DNA of 33,684 nt from NCBI GenBank assembly GCA_026016205.1, contig CP061209.1, forward strand, positions 1 through 33,684, written 5' to 3'. The translations under genes and the position numbers were made by a program. Below the pieces are notes generated by a model that was given only the letters and a program-made list of their open reading frames with translations, ran no database searches and had not been told where the DNA came from. Positions 27,038 to 33,684 of this stretch are shown here, one piece after another (positions within the stretch are counted from its first letter, which is position 1; each line of letters starts with the position of its first letter). The stretch comes from Methanosarcinales archaeon. GTDB lineage: Archaea; Halobacteriota; UBA148; JAUWXC01.

Positions 27038-27360
27038 TTATCTTTTTCGCAATTCAAGAATCCCGTTTTTAAATGTGGCTACGATATCTCTGCAGACGCC
27101 CGGGACTTTTATGCTTCTACTTATCTTTTTGCCATTGGTGTCGACATCTAGGTGGGGATAGTCATTGGTTAACTGATGTGTCTCACGTCGTCTTCCTTTC
27201 GAACGTGACGTCTACCAGGATTGAAATCTCCTCATTCATTTCATACATCTCAATCTCCATATCCCGTTCTATTCCTGATGGAGTGCATAGAGCTTCATGT
27301 ACCACTCTCTCGAATTCCACGAAGAATCGGTCTAATGGGTTCTTGTTTTTCCCAGGATAA
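27038..27360 (-). pseudogene. Decayed Hsp20/alpha-crystallin-like gene
   Basis: Two minus-strand frames together read as one small heat-shock-like protein. The first (to a TGA at 27183-27185) gives NPLDRFFVEFERVV, then MEIEMYEMNEEISILVDV and FERKTT. The second, one frame over, runs RRETHQLTNDYPHLDVD, then SRSIKVPGVCRDIVATFKNG and ILELRKR to a TAA at 27038. ATFKNGILEL is the typical closing strand of Hsp20 domains, and YEMNEEISILVDV its first strands. A one-base indel near 27185 separates them. No plausible start codon precedes the first part, though reading is open back to about 27360. A chaperone gene that has been lost is the best reading; a sequencing indel plus an unusual start is the alternative. 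Confidence 0.6.
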
Positions 27361-27376
27361 GAAATTAAGAAAGGAT

Positions 27377-27682
27377 TTAGCCGAATAATGCGCCAAGGCC
27401 TTCCATTCCGCTTTCTTCAGCCTCTTCCTCTTTTTTCTCATCTTTCTTTTCCTCTTTCTTTACCTCTGCTGGTGCAGCTTGCGCTGGCGCGGGTGCAACT
27501 GCTGGCACTGCAGCCTGTGCAATTGCCTCTTCTATATTAACGCCATCGAGTGCAGCGACAAGTGCTTTCACTCGTGACTCGTCAGCTTTTGTGCCTGCTG
27601 CTTTTAAAACAGCGGTGACGCCTTTTTCATCTACTTTTTTACCAGCGCTGTGCAACATGAGTGCTGCGTATACATATTCCAT
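27377..27682 (-). CDS. rpl12: Ribosomal protein L12 (P1-type stalk protein)
   Basis: A 101-residue archaeal stalk protein. The N-terminal dimerisation part ([17 protein letters not shown]), an Ala/Pro hinge, a Glu/Lys-rich stretch and the ending [10 protein letters not shown] are all typical of archaeal P1/L12. Dimers bind the tail of L10 and recruit translation factors. It is the last gene of the stalk operon, 11 bases after rpl10, with GAGGTG before its ATG. Confidence 0.95.
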   Translation of the reverse strand: MEYVYAALMLHSAGKKVDEKGVTAVLKAAGTKADESRVKALVAALDGVNIEEAIAQAAVPAVAPAPAQAAPAEVKKEEKKDEKKEEEAEESGMEGLGALFG

Positions 27683-27693
27683 TTATAACACCT

Positions 27694-28602
27694 CTAATTA
27701 CTTGAATTACCTTCTTTTTTATTTTCTTCTACTTCTTCTTGGGCTGTGCTAACTGGCATCTTTGTTGATAATAGCATTGCCTGTAGGCTCGCTTTTGCGA
27801 GCACTATCTTAATCATCTCTGGTATTAAAATCGTTGCGTTGATTGCCAGATTTCTTGAGTCGTTGAACGCCTTCTGCAATAGTTGACGGGCGTTCGCACT
27901 CGTCGGGTATGCTGCATTGATTGATAGGTTAAGTGCATTATGCACAGCCATCGTGAAATCTGAGAAGTATTTGGATTCATCGACTGCTAATACATCAGAC
28001 ATGAATATGGTTCCATTTTCATAGGCTGCCCTTAACTTCAGCCCAACCTCCATGGGATATATTTCAAGTCTTGTAAGTAATTCTGCCAGTTTTGGTGATA
28101 TCACCTCTCCCGCTTTTGCAACCGTTTTCCTCTCTCGAATCACCACGCTACCGCCTTCGATTGCAGCTGGAATTCCTACATTTTGAAGCTCTCCAACAAT
28201 CGGGCCCGGCTTGAAAGAAGTGGCACACTTCTCCACCACAATATCGTGCGGTGCAATGTCGCCTGGCTTTGCCGGTGCCGGGGATTTGCTTTTCTCAAGC
28301 AATTTGTATAACTTGAATGAGTTTAATTTAGTGAATATGAGGGCGGTTTGCTCTTCAACAAAATCATCCAGGAGTCTGAGCTTTTCATCTGACTGATTCA
28401 TTGCTCTGTGTATAAGGGTATTTCGTAGCATCTTTATGACTGCTCTGCCCCTCAATTCAGCTCTCATCTGCTGTAGCTGCATGGCAGGTATTTTGCTCAT
28501 TCCAACAACGCCCACAATAGGGTATGTCTTAATGAGCGCCTTAATCTCCTCTATTTCATCCTTTTTCCATTGTGGAACGTGCGTGCTCCTGTGTTCGGGC
28601 AT
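27694..28602 (-). CDS. rpl10: Ribosomal protein L10 (P0), stalk base
   Basis: A 302-residue archaeal P0. It opens HVPQWKKDEIEEIKALIK and continues with the rRNA-binding domain (MLRNTLIHRA), a P0-specific insert (KPGDIAPHDIVVEK) and C-terminal helices that bind L12 dimers. The last residues are Glu/Lys-rich and the usual GLGALFG end found in most archaeal P0 proteins is absent (it ends KKEGNSSN). Thus only L12 carries that factor-binding tail here. It lies between rpl1 and rpl12. Confidence 0.94.
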   Translation of the reverse strand: MPEHRSTHVPQWKKDEIEEIKALIKTYPIVGVVGMSKIPAMQLQQMRAELRGRAVIKMLRNTLIHRAMNQSDEKLRLLDDFVEEQTALIFTKLNSFKLYKLLEKSKSPAPAKPGDIAPHDIVVEKCATSFKPGPIVGELQNVGIPAAIEGGSVVIRERKTVAKAGEVISPKLAELLTRLEIYPMEVGLKLRAAYENGTIFMSDVLAVDESKYFSDFTMAVHNALNLSINAAYPTSANARQLLQKAFNDSRNLAINATILIPEMIKIVLAKASLQAMLLSTKMPVSTAQEEVEENKKEGNSSN

Positions 28603-28603
28603 T

Positions 28604-29242
28604 TCAGATCACCCTGGTTGCAGACCCCATTGTAGTCTTCACATAGATCGAGTGAATGTTATTGGTGCCCTTTTCTAATTTTGATTCAAGCTGCTTTATA
28701 ATCACTTCAACGTTCGCTGCAATTTCCTCGGGGCTCATGGTCTTGCACCCTACAGCCACATGAAATGTCGTTTTATCTTTAGACCTTATCCGAACAGTCT
28801 TTCGTAATTTTTCAATAATAGTGGCGATGTTCACCGTGCTGGTAATAGGTCTCGGCATCTTGCCAGGGGGGCCCAATACGGGTCCTAGATTCTTACCAAT
28901 GGCTGGCATTAAGGATGCATCAGCAAGGAAGAAATCATATTCATTAACAATGGACTTGGCTCCTGGCTTGTTTTTCCCCAATTTCTCGATTTGGTCTGGT
29001 GAGAGGATTAGGTCAGCTCCTGCATTTTTTGCCTTCACAGCAAGTTCTCCAGAGGCGAAAATCGCTATCTTCACAGGCTTGCCAAATCCGCTTGGAAGAA
29101 TAACGTCTTCATCAATTCTATTCTGGGGCTTGCTCATGTCGACGTTTTGCAGGTTTATTGCTAAATCGACGCCCTCAGTAAAATTTCGCTTAGGGGAATC
29201 CAGCGCAGTTTTTACCACTTCTAATATATCCTTGCGTGCCAT
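28604..29242 (-). CDS. rpl1: Ribosomal protein L1
   Basis: A 212-residue protein of the L1 stalk. KNLGPVLGPPGKMPRPI is the family signature, and the two-domain layout and length fit. In archaea L1 also represses its own mRNA by binding a copy of its rRNA site; a hairpin just before the ATG (29251-29279) is a candidate. A GGAGATATT leader gives the ribosome site. Confidence 0.95.
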   Translation of the reverse strand: MARKDILEVVKTALDSPKRNFTEGVDLAINLQNVDMSKPQNRIDEDVILPSGFGKPVKIAIFASGELAVKAKNAGADLILSPDQIEKLGKNKPGAKSIVNEYDFFLADASLMPAIGKNLGPVLGPPGKMPRPITSTVNIATIIEKLRKTVRIRSKDKTTFHVAVGCKTMSPEEIAANVEVIIKQLESKLEKGTNNIHSIYVKTTMGSATRVI

Positions 29243-29250
29243 AATATCTC

Positions 29251-29279
29251 CGTAGTCACACGACCAAAGGTCTTCTACG
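29251..29279 (-). promoter_or_regulatory. Candidate L1-binding hairpin in the mRNA leader
   Basis: On the minus strand CGTAG pairs with CTACG and, inside, GACC with GGTC. The helices are separated by an uneven internal loop, AA on one side and GTGTGA on the other. Known L1 sites are two helices joined by such an asymmetric loop. It lies 8 bases before the rpl1 start and next to the ribosome site, where binding would block translation. Confidence 0.45.
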
Positions 29280-29311
29280 ATGTAGGAATTTCAATTATAA
29301 AAGCTCATATT

Positions 29312-29809
29312 TTAACTTGTCGGTGCGGGTGGCGCAGGCGACAATACATTGTCATATTTTCCTTCAGCGATGTCCTTCAAAATTTCTTTGACTTTCTTCC
29401 CCTCCACGGTAACGCCAATCGATACGCATGTGCCAATCACCTCTTTCACGGCATTTTTGAGTGTGGGGGCGAGCATACTATCCATCTTCATTTTGGCTAT
29501 CTTCACCGTAGCATCCATCGAGAGGTCCCCTACGAAATCAACACCAGGCGTACCAGAGCCCTTTGAAATGGCAAGTTCCTGCATGATCAATGCCGAAGTG
29601 GGTGGCGTTCCAACCTCTATTGATACGTTCTTCTGTGCATCTACGATTACCTTGACTGGAACCTGCATACCGTTGAATGCCTTTGTTTTTTCGTTGATTT
29701 CATCAACTATTTGCTTGATATTCACTCCCAAGGGGCCAAGTGCTGGCCCAAGTGGTGGCCCTGGATTGGCCTGCCCTCCTGGAACAAGGACCTGTATTAC
29801 CTCTGCCAT
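29312..29809 (-). CDS. rpl11: Ribosomal protein L11
   Basis: A 165-residue protein at the base of the stalk, contacting elongation factors. [24 protein letters not shown] is the L11 signature (given in part), and the C-terminal rRNA-binding part around [13 protein letters not shown] is normal. GGAGGA precedes the ATG, which lies one base past the stop of spt5. Confidence 0.95.
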   Translation of the reverse strand: MAEVIQVLVPGGQANPGPPLGPALGPLGVNIKQIVDEINEKTKAFNGMQVPVKVIVDAQKNVSIEVGTPPTSALIMQELAISKGSGTPGVDFVGDLSMDATVKIAKMKMDSMLAPTLKNAVKEVIGTCVSIGVTVEGKKVKEILKDIAEGKYDNVLSPAPPAPTS

Positions 29810-29810
29810 T

Positions 29811-30269
29811 TTATTCTTCCTCCTTACTCAACACCCTGACATGGTCACCTCTAACGGTAACTGGGATTGGGACCATCGCCTCAAACAGCTCGACGGTAAT
29901 CTCTTCATGGGTTTCGTCCACTCTCTTCACCCTTGCCTTTTCTCCTTTAAATGGGCCAGATATTAGCTCAACGATACAACCCTCGGTTATGCCGGTGACC
30001 GTTGGCTTAGGCGTCAAGAAATGCTCCACTTCTGTCAACGTGCTTTTTCCTTTAACTACTCCCCGTACATGGGGAATGCCCTGGATAACCTGTTCTACAA
30101 TTTCTGGGGCAGGGGACTCAATTAGTATGTAGCCTTTTAGCTCATCCGGAACCAGAATCGCCCTAATATCATCCCCTCTCTTTTTTGCAACCTGCTCTAA
30201 CAAATTTGCAACAGGCCTCTCCTGGTTTGCAGTCGTTTTTACTACATAAATGGCAGTTTCATCACTCAT
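29811..30269 (-). CDS. spt5: Transcription elongation factor Spt5 (NusG)
   Basis: A 152-residue archaeal NusG/Spt5. The NGN domain ([19 protein letters not shown], onward) binds the RNA polymerase clamp. A single KOW domain at the end ([21 protein letters not shown]) contacts RNA or ribosome. It works with Spt4 to keep polymerase moving. Position between secE and rpl11 is the conserved archaeal order. Confidence 0.94.
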   Translation of the reverse strand: MSDETAIYVVKTTANQERPVANLLEQVAKKRGDDIRAILVPDELKGYILIESPAPEIVEQVIQGIPHVRGVVKGKSTLTEVEHFLTPKPTVTGITEGCIVELISGPFKGEKARVKRVDETHEEITVELFEAMVPIPVTVRGDHVRVLSKEEE

Positions 30270-30278
30270 TCTATCCCT

Positions 30279-30458
30279 CTATTTTCCGGCAAGTAAGCTT
30301 GGCAGGATGTCCAGGATACAGTATACCAAAAAGCCGATGAACCCTATTAATGCTGTGCCTGCAATACAAACCTTTGCAATCATGCTGAACTCTTCTCTGC
30401 TCGGTTTTCTGGCTAACCTGAGTACCCTTATATACTCATCAAGTTTCCGTGTTATCAA
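30279..30458 (-). CDS. secE: Preprotein translocase subunit SecE (Sec61 gamma)
   Basis: A 59-residue protein read from TTG (30458) to TAG (30279). It starts ITRKLDEYIRVLRLARKPS, then REEFSMIAK, followed by one membrane helix of about 27 residues (VCIAGTALIGFIGFLVYCIL) and a short tail. The RVLRLARKPSREEF amphipathic helix is the SecE hallmark. It clamps SecY in the protein-conducting channel. An upstream TGA in frame rules out a longer form, and GGTGAG lies before the TTG. It stands ten bases before spt5. Confidence 0.92.
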   Translation of the reverse strand: MITRKLDEYIRVLRLARKPSREEFSMIAKVCIAGTALIGFIGFLVYCILDILPSLLAGK

Positions 30459-30529
30459 TTCTTCTCACCATCTAATAGACTGAAAGCGCCAAATGACCTT
30501 CGCGGTAAAATACCTTTCGCTATAAAGGA

Positions 30530-31636
30530 TTATCTCAGGAAATCGATGCCATACTTCTGCGTGGGTCTCGCTAATCCTTCAGGTTTGCCGTATATCTGGG
30601 TTGATTTGACTCCAGTCACGACTACCATGGTCCTGATCGTGCGGTCAAGAGTTGGGTCGATTTGTGCCCCCCAGATAATTCTCGCATTTGGATCAATGCG
30701 CTGGTAAATCTCTTCCACCACTTCTTCCGCTTCTGAAACAGTCATATCGGCTCCACCGATTACGTTAACTAACGCTGATGTTGCGCCAGAGACATCTACA
30801 TCTAATAGCGGAGACCTCAGCGCCTTTTGAACCGACTCAATTGCTCTGCCCTCGCCGTCTGCTTCGCCAAGACCTATCATTGCTACGCCGCCCTTCTGCA
30901 TGACCGTTCGCACATCTGCAAAGTCAAGATTTACCAACCCTGGTTTTGTGATTAGCTCAGTGATGCCTTTAACGGCTCTCATCAGTACCTCGTCAGCAAC
31001 CTTAAATGCTGCTTGCAGTGGCAAATTTGGCACGATTTCCAATAACTTGTCATTCGGCACAACGATGACTGTATCCGCTGTTTCTCGTAGACGTTCCAGA
31101 CCAGCCTCGGCGTTAGCTTGCCTGATTGCCCCCTCCGCCTTGAATGGTAGTGTCACGATGGCAATGGCAAGTGCCCCCGCATCTTTAGCGGCTTCAGTGA
31201 CGACTGGCGCCGACCCCGTCCCTGTGCCTCCGCCTAAACCACAGGTGACGAAGACCATATCCGCGCCATCAACTGCTGCCCTAATCTCATCGTAACTTTC
31301 TCTGGCGGCATCCTCGCCTATTTGAGGGATACTTCCAGCTCCTAATCCCTTGGTTTTTTGCCTTCCGATTAGAATTTTTTTATTAGCAAGAATCTGAAGT
31401 AAATGCTGAGCATCTGTGTTTAATGCAAATGTCTCAGCTCCTTGAATACTTTCCTCCATCATCCTTTGGATTGTATTTGAACCGCCTCCACCGCATCCAA
31501 TGACACGTATTGTGGTTTTGAGTTCTTTCAAAACTTCTATGAGTTCTTCATCAGTTTCGCCAACTTTAACTGAAGGCACGTTTTCCTGCCTCTCCATCTC
31601 TGCCTTTGTAAGCGCCTCCTCTACGATAGACTTCAT
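30530..31636 (-). CDS. ftsZ: Cell division GTPase FtsZ
   Basis: A 368-residue tubulin-like GTPase that forms the division ring. [17 protein letters not shown] binds nucleotide, [13 protein letters not shown] is the tubulin signature, and [12 protein letters not shown] precedes the T7-like region. An N-terminal extension of about 40 residues before the GTPase core is usual in archaea. The C-terminal YGIDFLR may serve as the tail peptide. It has a GGAGG site and heads the operon ftsZ-secE-spt5-rpl11-rpl1-rpl10-rpl12. Confidence 0.96.
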   Translation of the reverse strand: MKSIVEEALTKAEMERQENVPSVKVGETDEELIEVLKELKTTIRVIGCGGGGSNTIQRMMEESIQGAETFALNTDAQHLLQILANKKILIGRQKTKGLGAGSIPQIGEDAARESYDEIRAAVDGADMVFVTCGLGGGTGTGSAPVVTEAAKDAGALAIAIVTLPFKAEGAIRQANAEAGLERLRETADTVIVVPNDKLLEIVPNLPLQAAFKVADEVLMRAVKGITELITKPGLVNLDFADVRTVMQKGGVAMIGLGEADGEGRAIESVQKALRSPLLDVDVSGATSALVNVIGGADMTVSEAEEVVEEIYQRIDPNARIIWGAQIDPTLDRTIRTMVVVTGVKSTQIYGKPEGLARPTQKYGIDFLR

Positions 31637-31667
31637 GCTATTTTTCCTCCAAGCTATGAGAATATTG

Positions 31668-31678
31668 CTTTTATATAT
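31668..31678 (-). promoter_or_regulatory. TATA box of the ftsZ-ribosomal operon
   Basis: Minus-strand ATATATAAAAG is a near-consensus archaeal TATA element about 35-40 bases before the ftsZ ATG, leaving a short leader with GGAGG. Confidence 0.6.
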
Positions 31679-31756
31679 CCTCTTCTTCTATTTTATAGTT
31701 CCCTTTACCAGCAACGTTATTATTTACATCATGACTATAATATCTTTCGTGGAAAC

Positions 31757-32686
31757 ATGCAATCCATATCTACAACAGCGAAAAAAATCAGGACAATGGA
31801 GATAAGGGGCGCTGGTGCAATTGCAAGAGCTGCCGCATCCGCCCTAAAGGAGCACGCCCTGTCCCTCAAAACAAACTCGCTGAGCGACTTTAACAGAGAG
31901 ATGGAAAAAGCGGCGCAGATTTTGCTTAAGACCCGGCCAACGGCAGTATCACTGCCAAATGCAGTCAGATTTGTGATGCGTTGCCATGGCGATACCGTAG
32001 AGGAAGTGCGGGCGTCCATAGTTAGTTCAGCAGATGAGTTCGTCAAGCGCTCCGAGAAGGCGGTGGAACAAATCGGCAAGATTGGAGCAAAACGGGTTCG
32101 GGATGGCGACATAATCATGACACACTGCAACTCGACCGCCGCCATTTCCATTATGGCCACGGCATTCAAGCAGGGAAAAAACATCAGGGTCATTGCGACC
32201 GAATCTCGCCCTATGATGCAGGGGCACATTACGATTCAACAGCTAAACGATGCAGGCATACCTACAACGCTCATCGTTGATTCTGCGATGCGATACCATA
32301 TGCAGGATGTGGATTTGGCGATTGTCGGGGCTGATGCGATTGGCGTAAATGGCTGCCTTGTGAACAAGATCGGCACATCCCAACTCGCCTTAGCAGCTCA
32401 TGAAGCAAGGGTAAATCTGCTCGTAGCAGCTGAGACCTTTAAATTTTCTCCAAGGACGATTTTTGGTGAACTAATCGAAATCGAGGAAAGATCGCCGGAC
32501 GAGGTTTTGGATACAAAAACGAGAAAATCGCTGAAGAATGTGGTGGTGCGCAATCCTGCTTTTGATGTAACGCCGCCAGAGTACATAGACCTTATATGCA
32601 CAGAGGTAGGTGCAATACCCCCGGAGATGGCATACACCATCATCAGGGACTACTTGGGCTGGGAACTGGAAGAACTCGGAGTTTAA
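31757..32686 (+). CDS. Ribose-1,5-bisphosphate isomerase (eIF2B-alpha-like)
   Basis: A 309-residue protein of the eIF2B/methylthioribose-1-phosphate isomerase fold. TMEIRGAGAIARAAA near the start, Cys124 in MTHCNSTAA and Asp193 in VGADAIGVNG match the catalytic residues of archaeal ribose-1,5-bisphosphate isomerase. That enzyme makes ribulose-1,5-bisphosphate in AMP breakdown, feeding type III RuBisCO. Neither RuBisCO nor AMP phosphorylase is in this window. Being a plain initiation-factor 2B-like protein is the alternative, less likely. Its stop shares TTAA with the stop of the converging CBS gene. Confidence 0.85.
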   Translation: MQSISTTAKKIRTMEIRGAGAIARAAASALKEHALSLKTNSLSDFNREMEKAAQILLKTRPTAVSLPNAVRFVMRCHGDTVEEVRASIVSSADEFVKRSEKAVEQIGKIGAKRVRDGDIIMTHCNSTAAISIMATAFKQGKNIRVIATESRPMMQGHITIQQLNDAGIPTTLIVDSAMRYHMQDVDLAIVGADAIGVNGCLVNKIGTSQLALAAHEARVNLLVAAETFKFSPRTIFGELIEIEERSPDEVLDTKTRKSLKNVVVRNPAFDVTPPEYIDLICTEVGAIPPEMAYTIIRDYLGWELEELGV

Positions 32687-33093
32687 TCGGAATATTTTAG
32701 AATACGTTTTACGATGTCGCTATGGGAAATTAATCCCACCAACTTGTCATTTTTTAGAACTGGCAGTGTTCTAATGCGCTGTTTTAGCATAATCTTCACA
32801 GCATCCCCAATATACACATCGGGGCTAATGGTCGACGGTGGAGCAGTCATTATATCGTTTATATGGCTGGCTAAAACATCGCCTAACTTTTCTCTCCCTA
32901 ATATCTTGAGAATATCCGTTTTGGTTACTATGCCTACCAATTTTTCGCCCGAAAGCACTGGAAATGCGTGATAATCATACTTTCGGAATTTTTTTACCAG
33001 TTCATCTAGAGCAGCATCCCTGTCGATGGTCGTAACCTTCTTGGTCATAACCTGCTCTACTTTGAGTTTGGGCAGCACGTATCTCTCGACCAT
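32683..33093 (-). CDS. CBS-domain pair protein
   Basis: A 136-residue protein made only of two CBS motifs: VEQVMTKKVTTIDRDAALDE ... AFPVLSGEKLVGIVTKTDIL, and INDIMTAPPSTISPD ... RTLPVLKNDKLVGLISHSDIV. Such pairs bind adenine nucleotides (AMP, ATP, SAM) as energy or cofactor sensors. Partner unknown; the antiporter gene upstream on the same strand (ending at 33156) or the AMP-pathway gene next door are candidates by position only. Confidence 0.9.
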   Translation of the reverse strand: MVERYVLPKLKVEQVMTKKVTTIDRDAALDELVKKFRKYDYHAFPVLSGEKLVGIVTKTDILKILGREKLGDVLASHINDIMTAPPSTISPDVYIGDAVKIMLKQRIRTLPVLKNDKLVGLISHSDIVKRILKYSD

Positions 33094-33155
33094 TTTAACC
33101 TCTTGATATCAAATGGACACTATCTCGCGCATCAATATGAACCTGTCGAATTGTA

Positions 33156-33684
33156 TCATGCATGTCTCCCGACCTCCCCTGCTTTGACAACGGCGAATTT
33201 TGTTAATATAGGTCCAATGACCTGGAATACCAGGGTGGTGGCAACTATAACATTGATGGCTAAAAGCCCTAGCTGATATCCTTCCACACCATACGCTTGG
33301 AATTCATGCCAGGCCTGGACGGCTAAACCGATGGCAACACCTGCTTGCGAGAAAAGACAGAATCCAAGATATTTGGCAACCACATCTTCGGCACCAGAAA
33401 CGCGTGCACCCAAGAACGAGCCTATACTTTTTCCGCTTGTTCTGAATATTATATAGGTGAGCCCTAACGCCCCCATGATAGGTAGCAGATCAATCCGTAG
33501 CCTCGCACCTATCAGAACGAAAAAGAGGATGTAGATTGGGGGGCTAATACTCGACATCACATCAAAGGTTCGTTTATCTGTAAAAGGCAGATTGATGAGG
33601 GTCATTCCCATAGCCATGTTGGCTAAAATCAGCGAAAAGTGGAACATGTTAGCTAATCCAGTGCAAATCAGTATGCTGCCTAAA
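33156..33684 (-). CDS. Cation:proton antiporter (CPA2-like), C-terminal part, cut by window end
   Basis: The frame is open to the window edge, so this is the last ~176 residues. ILANMAMGMTLIN, then PPIYILFFVLIGARLRID fits helix regions of Kef/NapA-type exchangers, and GFCLFSQAGVAIGLAV is the conserved late helix. The ATG at 33647 is internal, as the preceding residues (LGSILICTGLANM) also fit the family. It has no C-terminal NAD-binding domain. Ion preference cannot be judged from this part. Confidence 0.85.
   Translation of the reverse strand, partial: LGSILICTGLANMFHFSLILANMAMGMTLINLPFTDKRTFDVMSSISPPIYILFFVLIGARLRIDLLPIMGALGLTYIIFRTSGKSIGSFLGARVSGAEDVVAKYLGFCLFSQAGVAIGLAVQAWHEFQAYGVEGYQLGLLAINVIVATTLVFQVIGPILTKFAVVKAGEVGRHA

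Noticed and set aside
27073-27360. 95-codon + strand frame
   Set aside because: It lies antisense to the Hsp20-like remnant, which gives recognisable protein on the minus strand.

Overview
The window reads as chromosomal DNA of a euryarchaeal-type archaeon. Supporting signs are an archaeal ribosomal stalk operon (L11-L1-P0/L10-L12 with Spt5, SecE and FtsZ), archaeal AlaRS, archaeal PurO and CoaD, a ribose-1,5-bisphosphate isomerase, TATA-type promoters, intron-containing tRNAs without encoded CCA, and a methanogenesis-marker-12 protein. The wealth of c-type cytochromes (one partial with 8 haem motifs, two with 16 each), beside a Tat-exported formate dehydrogenase, points to a cytochrome-bearing methane- or alkane-metabolising lineage (ANME / Syntrophoarchaeia / Methanoperedens-like). 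That placement is an inference; no taxonomic search was possible.

Layout. 1-1614: two multihaem cytochromes on the + strand, then a gene-free stretch of about 0.5 kb. 2069-9643: a minus-strand respiratory locus. It holds an HdrA/MvhD-like polyferredoxin flavoprotein, a TorD-like chaperone, formate dehydrogenase catalytic subunit (Tat signal, Cys form), four-cluster Fe-S subunit, a small membrane protein, cytochrome b, and a second small membrane protein, closed by a hairpin/T-tract terminator. 9765-11735: a divergent + strand pair, a second cytochrome b (apparent frameshift in an A9 run) and a NapC-headed 16-haem cytochrome. 11743-12461: two overlapping minus-strand genes that share a duplicated N-terminal module. 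12569-15571: coaD, an intron-containing tRNA-Pro, a small membrane protein behind an unusual leader, an MgtC/DUF4010 membrane protein, then tRNA-Thr and two tRNA-Leu genes. All four tRNAs carry introns, and both tRNA-Leu introns sit in the D-loop. 15654-20171: marker 12 and a porGDAB-purO operon. 20204-22283: Na+/H+ antiporter and pyrF. 22280-26740: alaS, thrC and a methyltransferase-like gene. 26805-27360: a small hypothetical gene and a decayed Hsp20-like gene. 27377-31636: ftsZ-secE-spt5-L11-L1-L10-L12. 31757-33684: R15P isomerase, a CBS protein and the end of a second antiporter.

How it fits together. The first 12 kb look like one electron-transfer system. Formate (or a similar substrate) would be oxidised outside the membrane by FdhA/FdhB, electrons would pass through cytochromes b, and the large multihaem cytochromes could carry them outward. 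The HdrA-like protein could tie this to cytoplasmic ferredoxin or heterodisulfide chemistry. The rest is mainly housekeeping: pyruvate oxidation or synthesis, purine and pyrimidine steps, translation, cell division and nucleotide salvage. The observations I rate highest are the paired D-loop tRNA-Leu introns, the reduced HdrA-MvhD fusion in the formate dehydrogenase locus, the A9 frameshift in cytochrome b, and the duplicated-module gene pair at 11743-12461.
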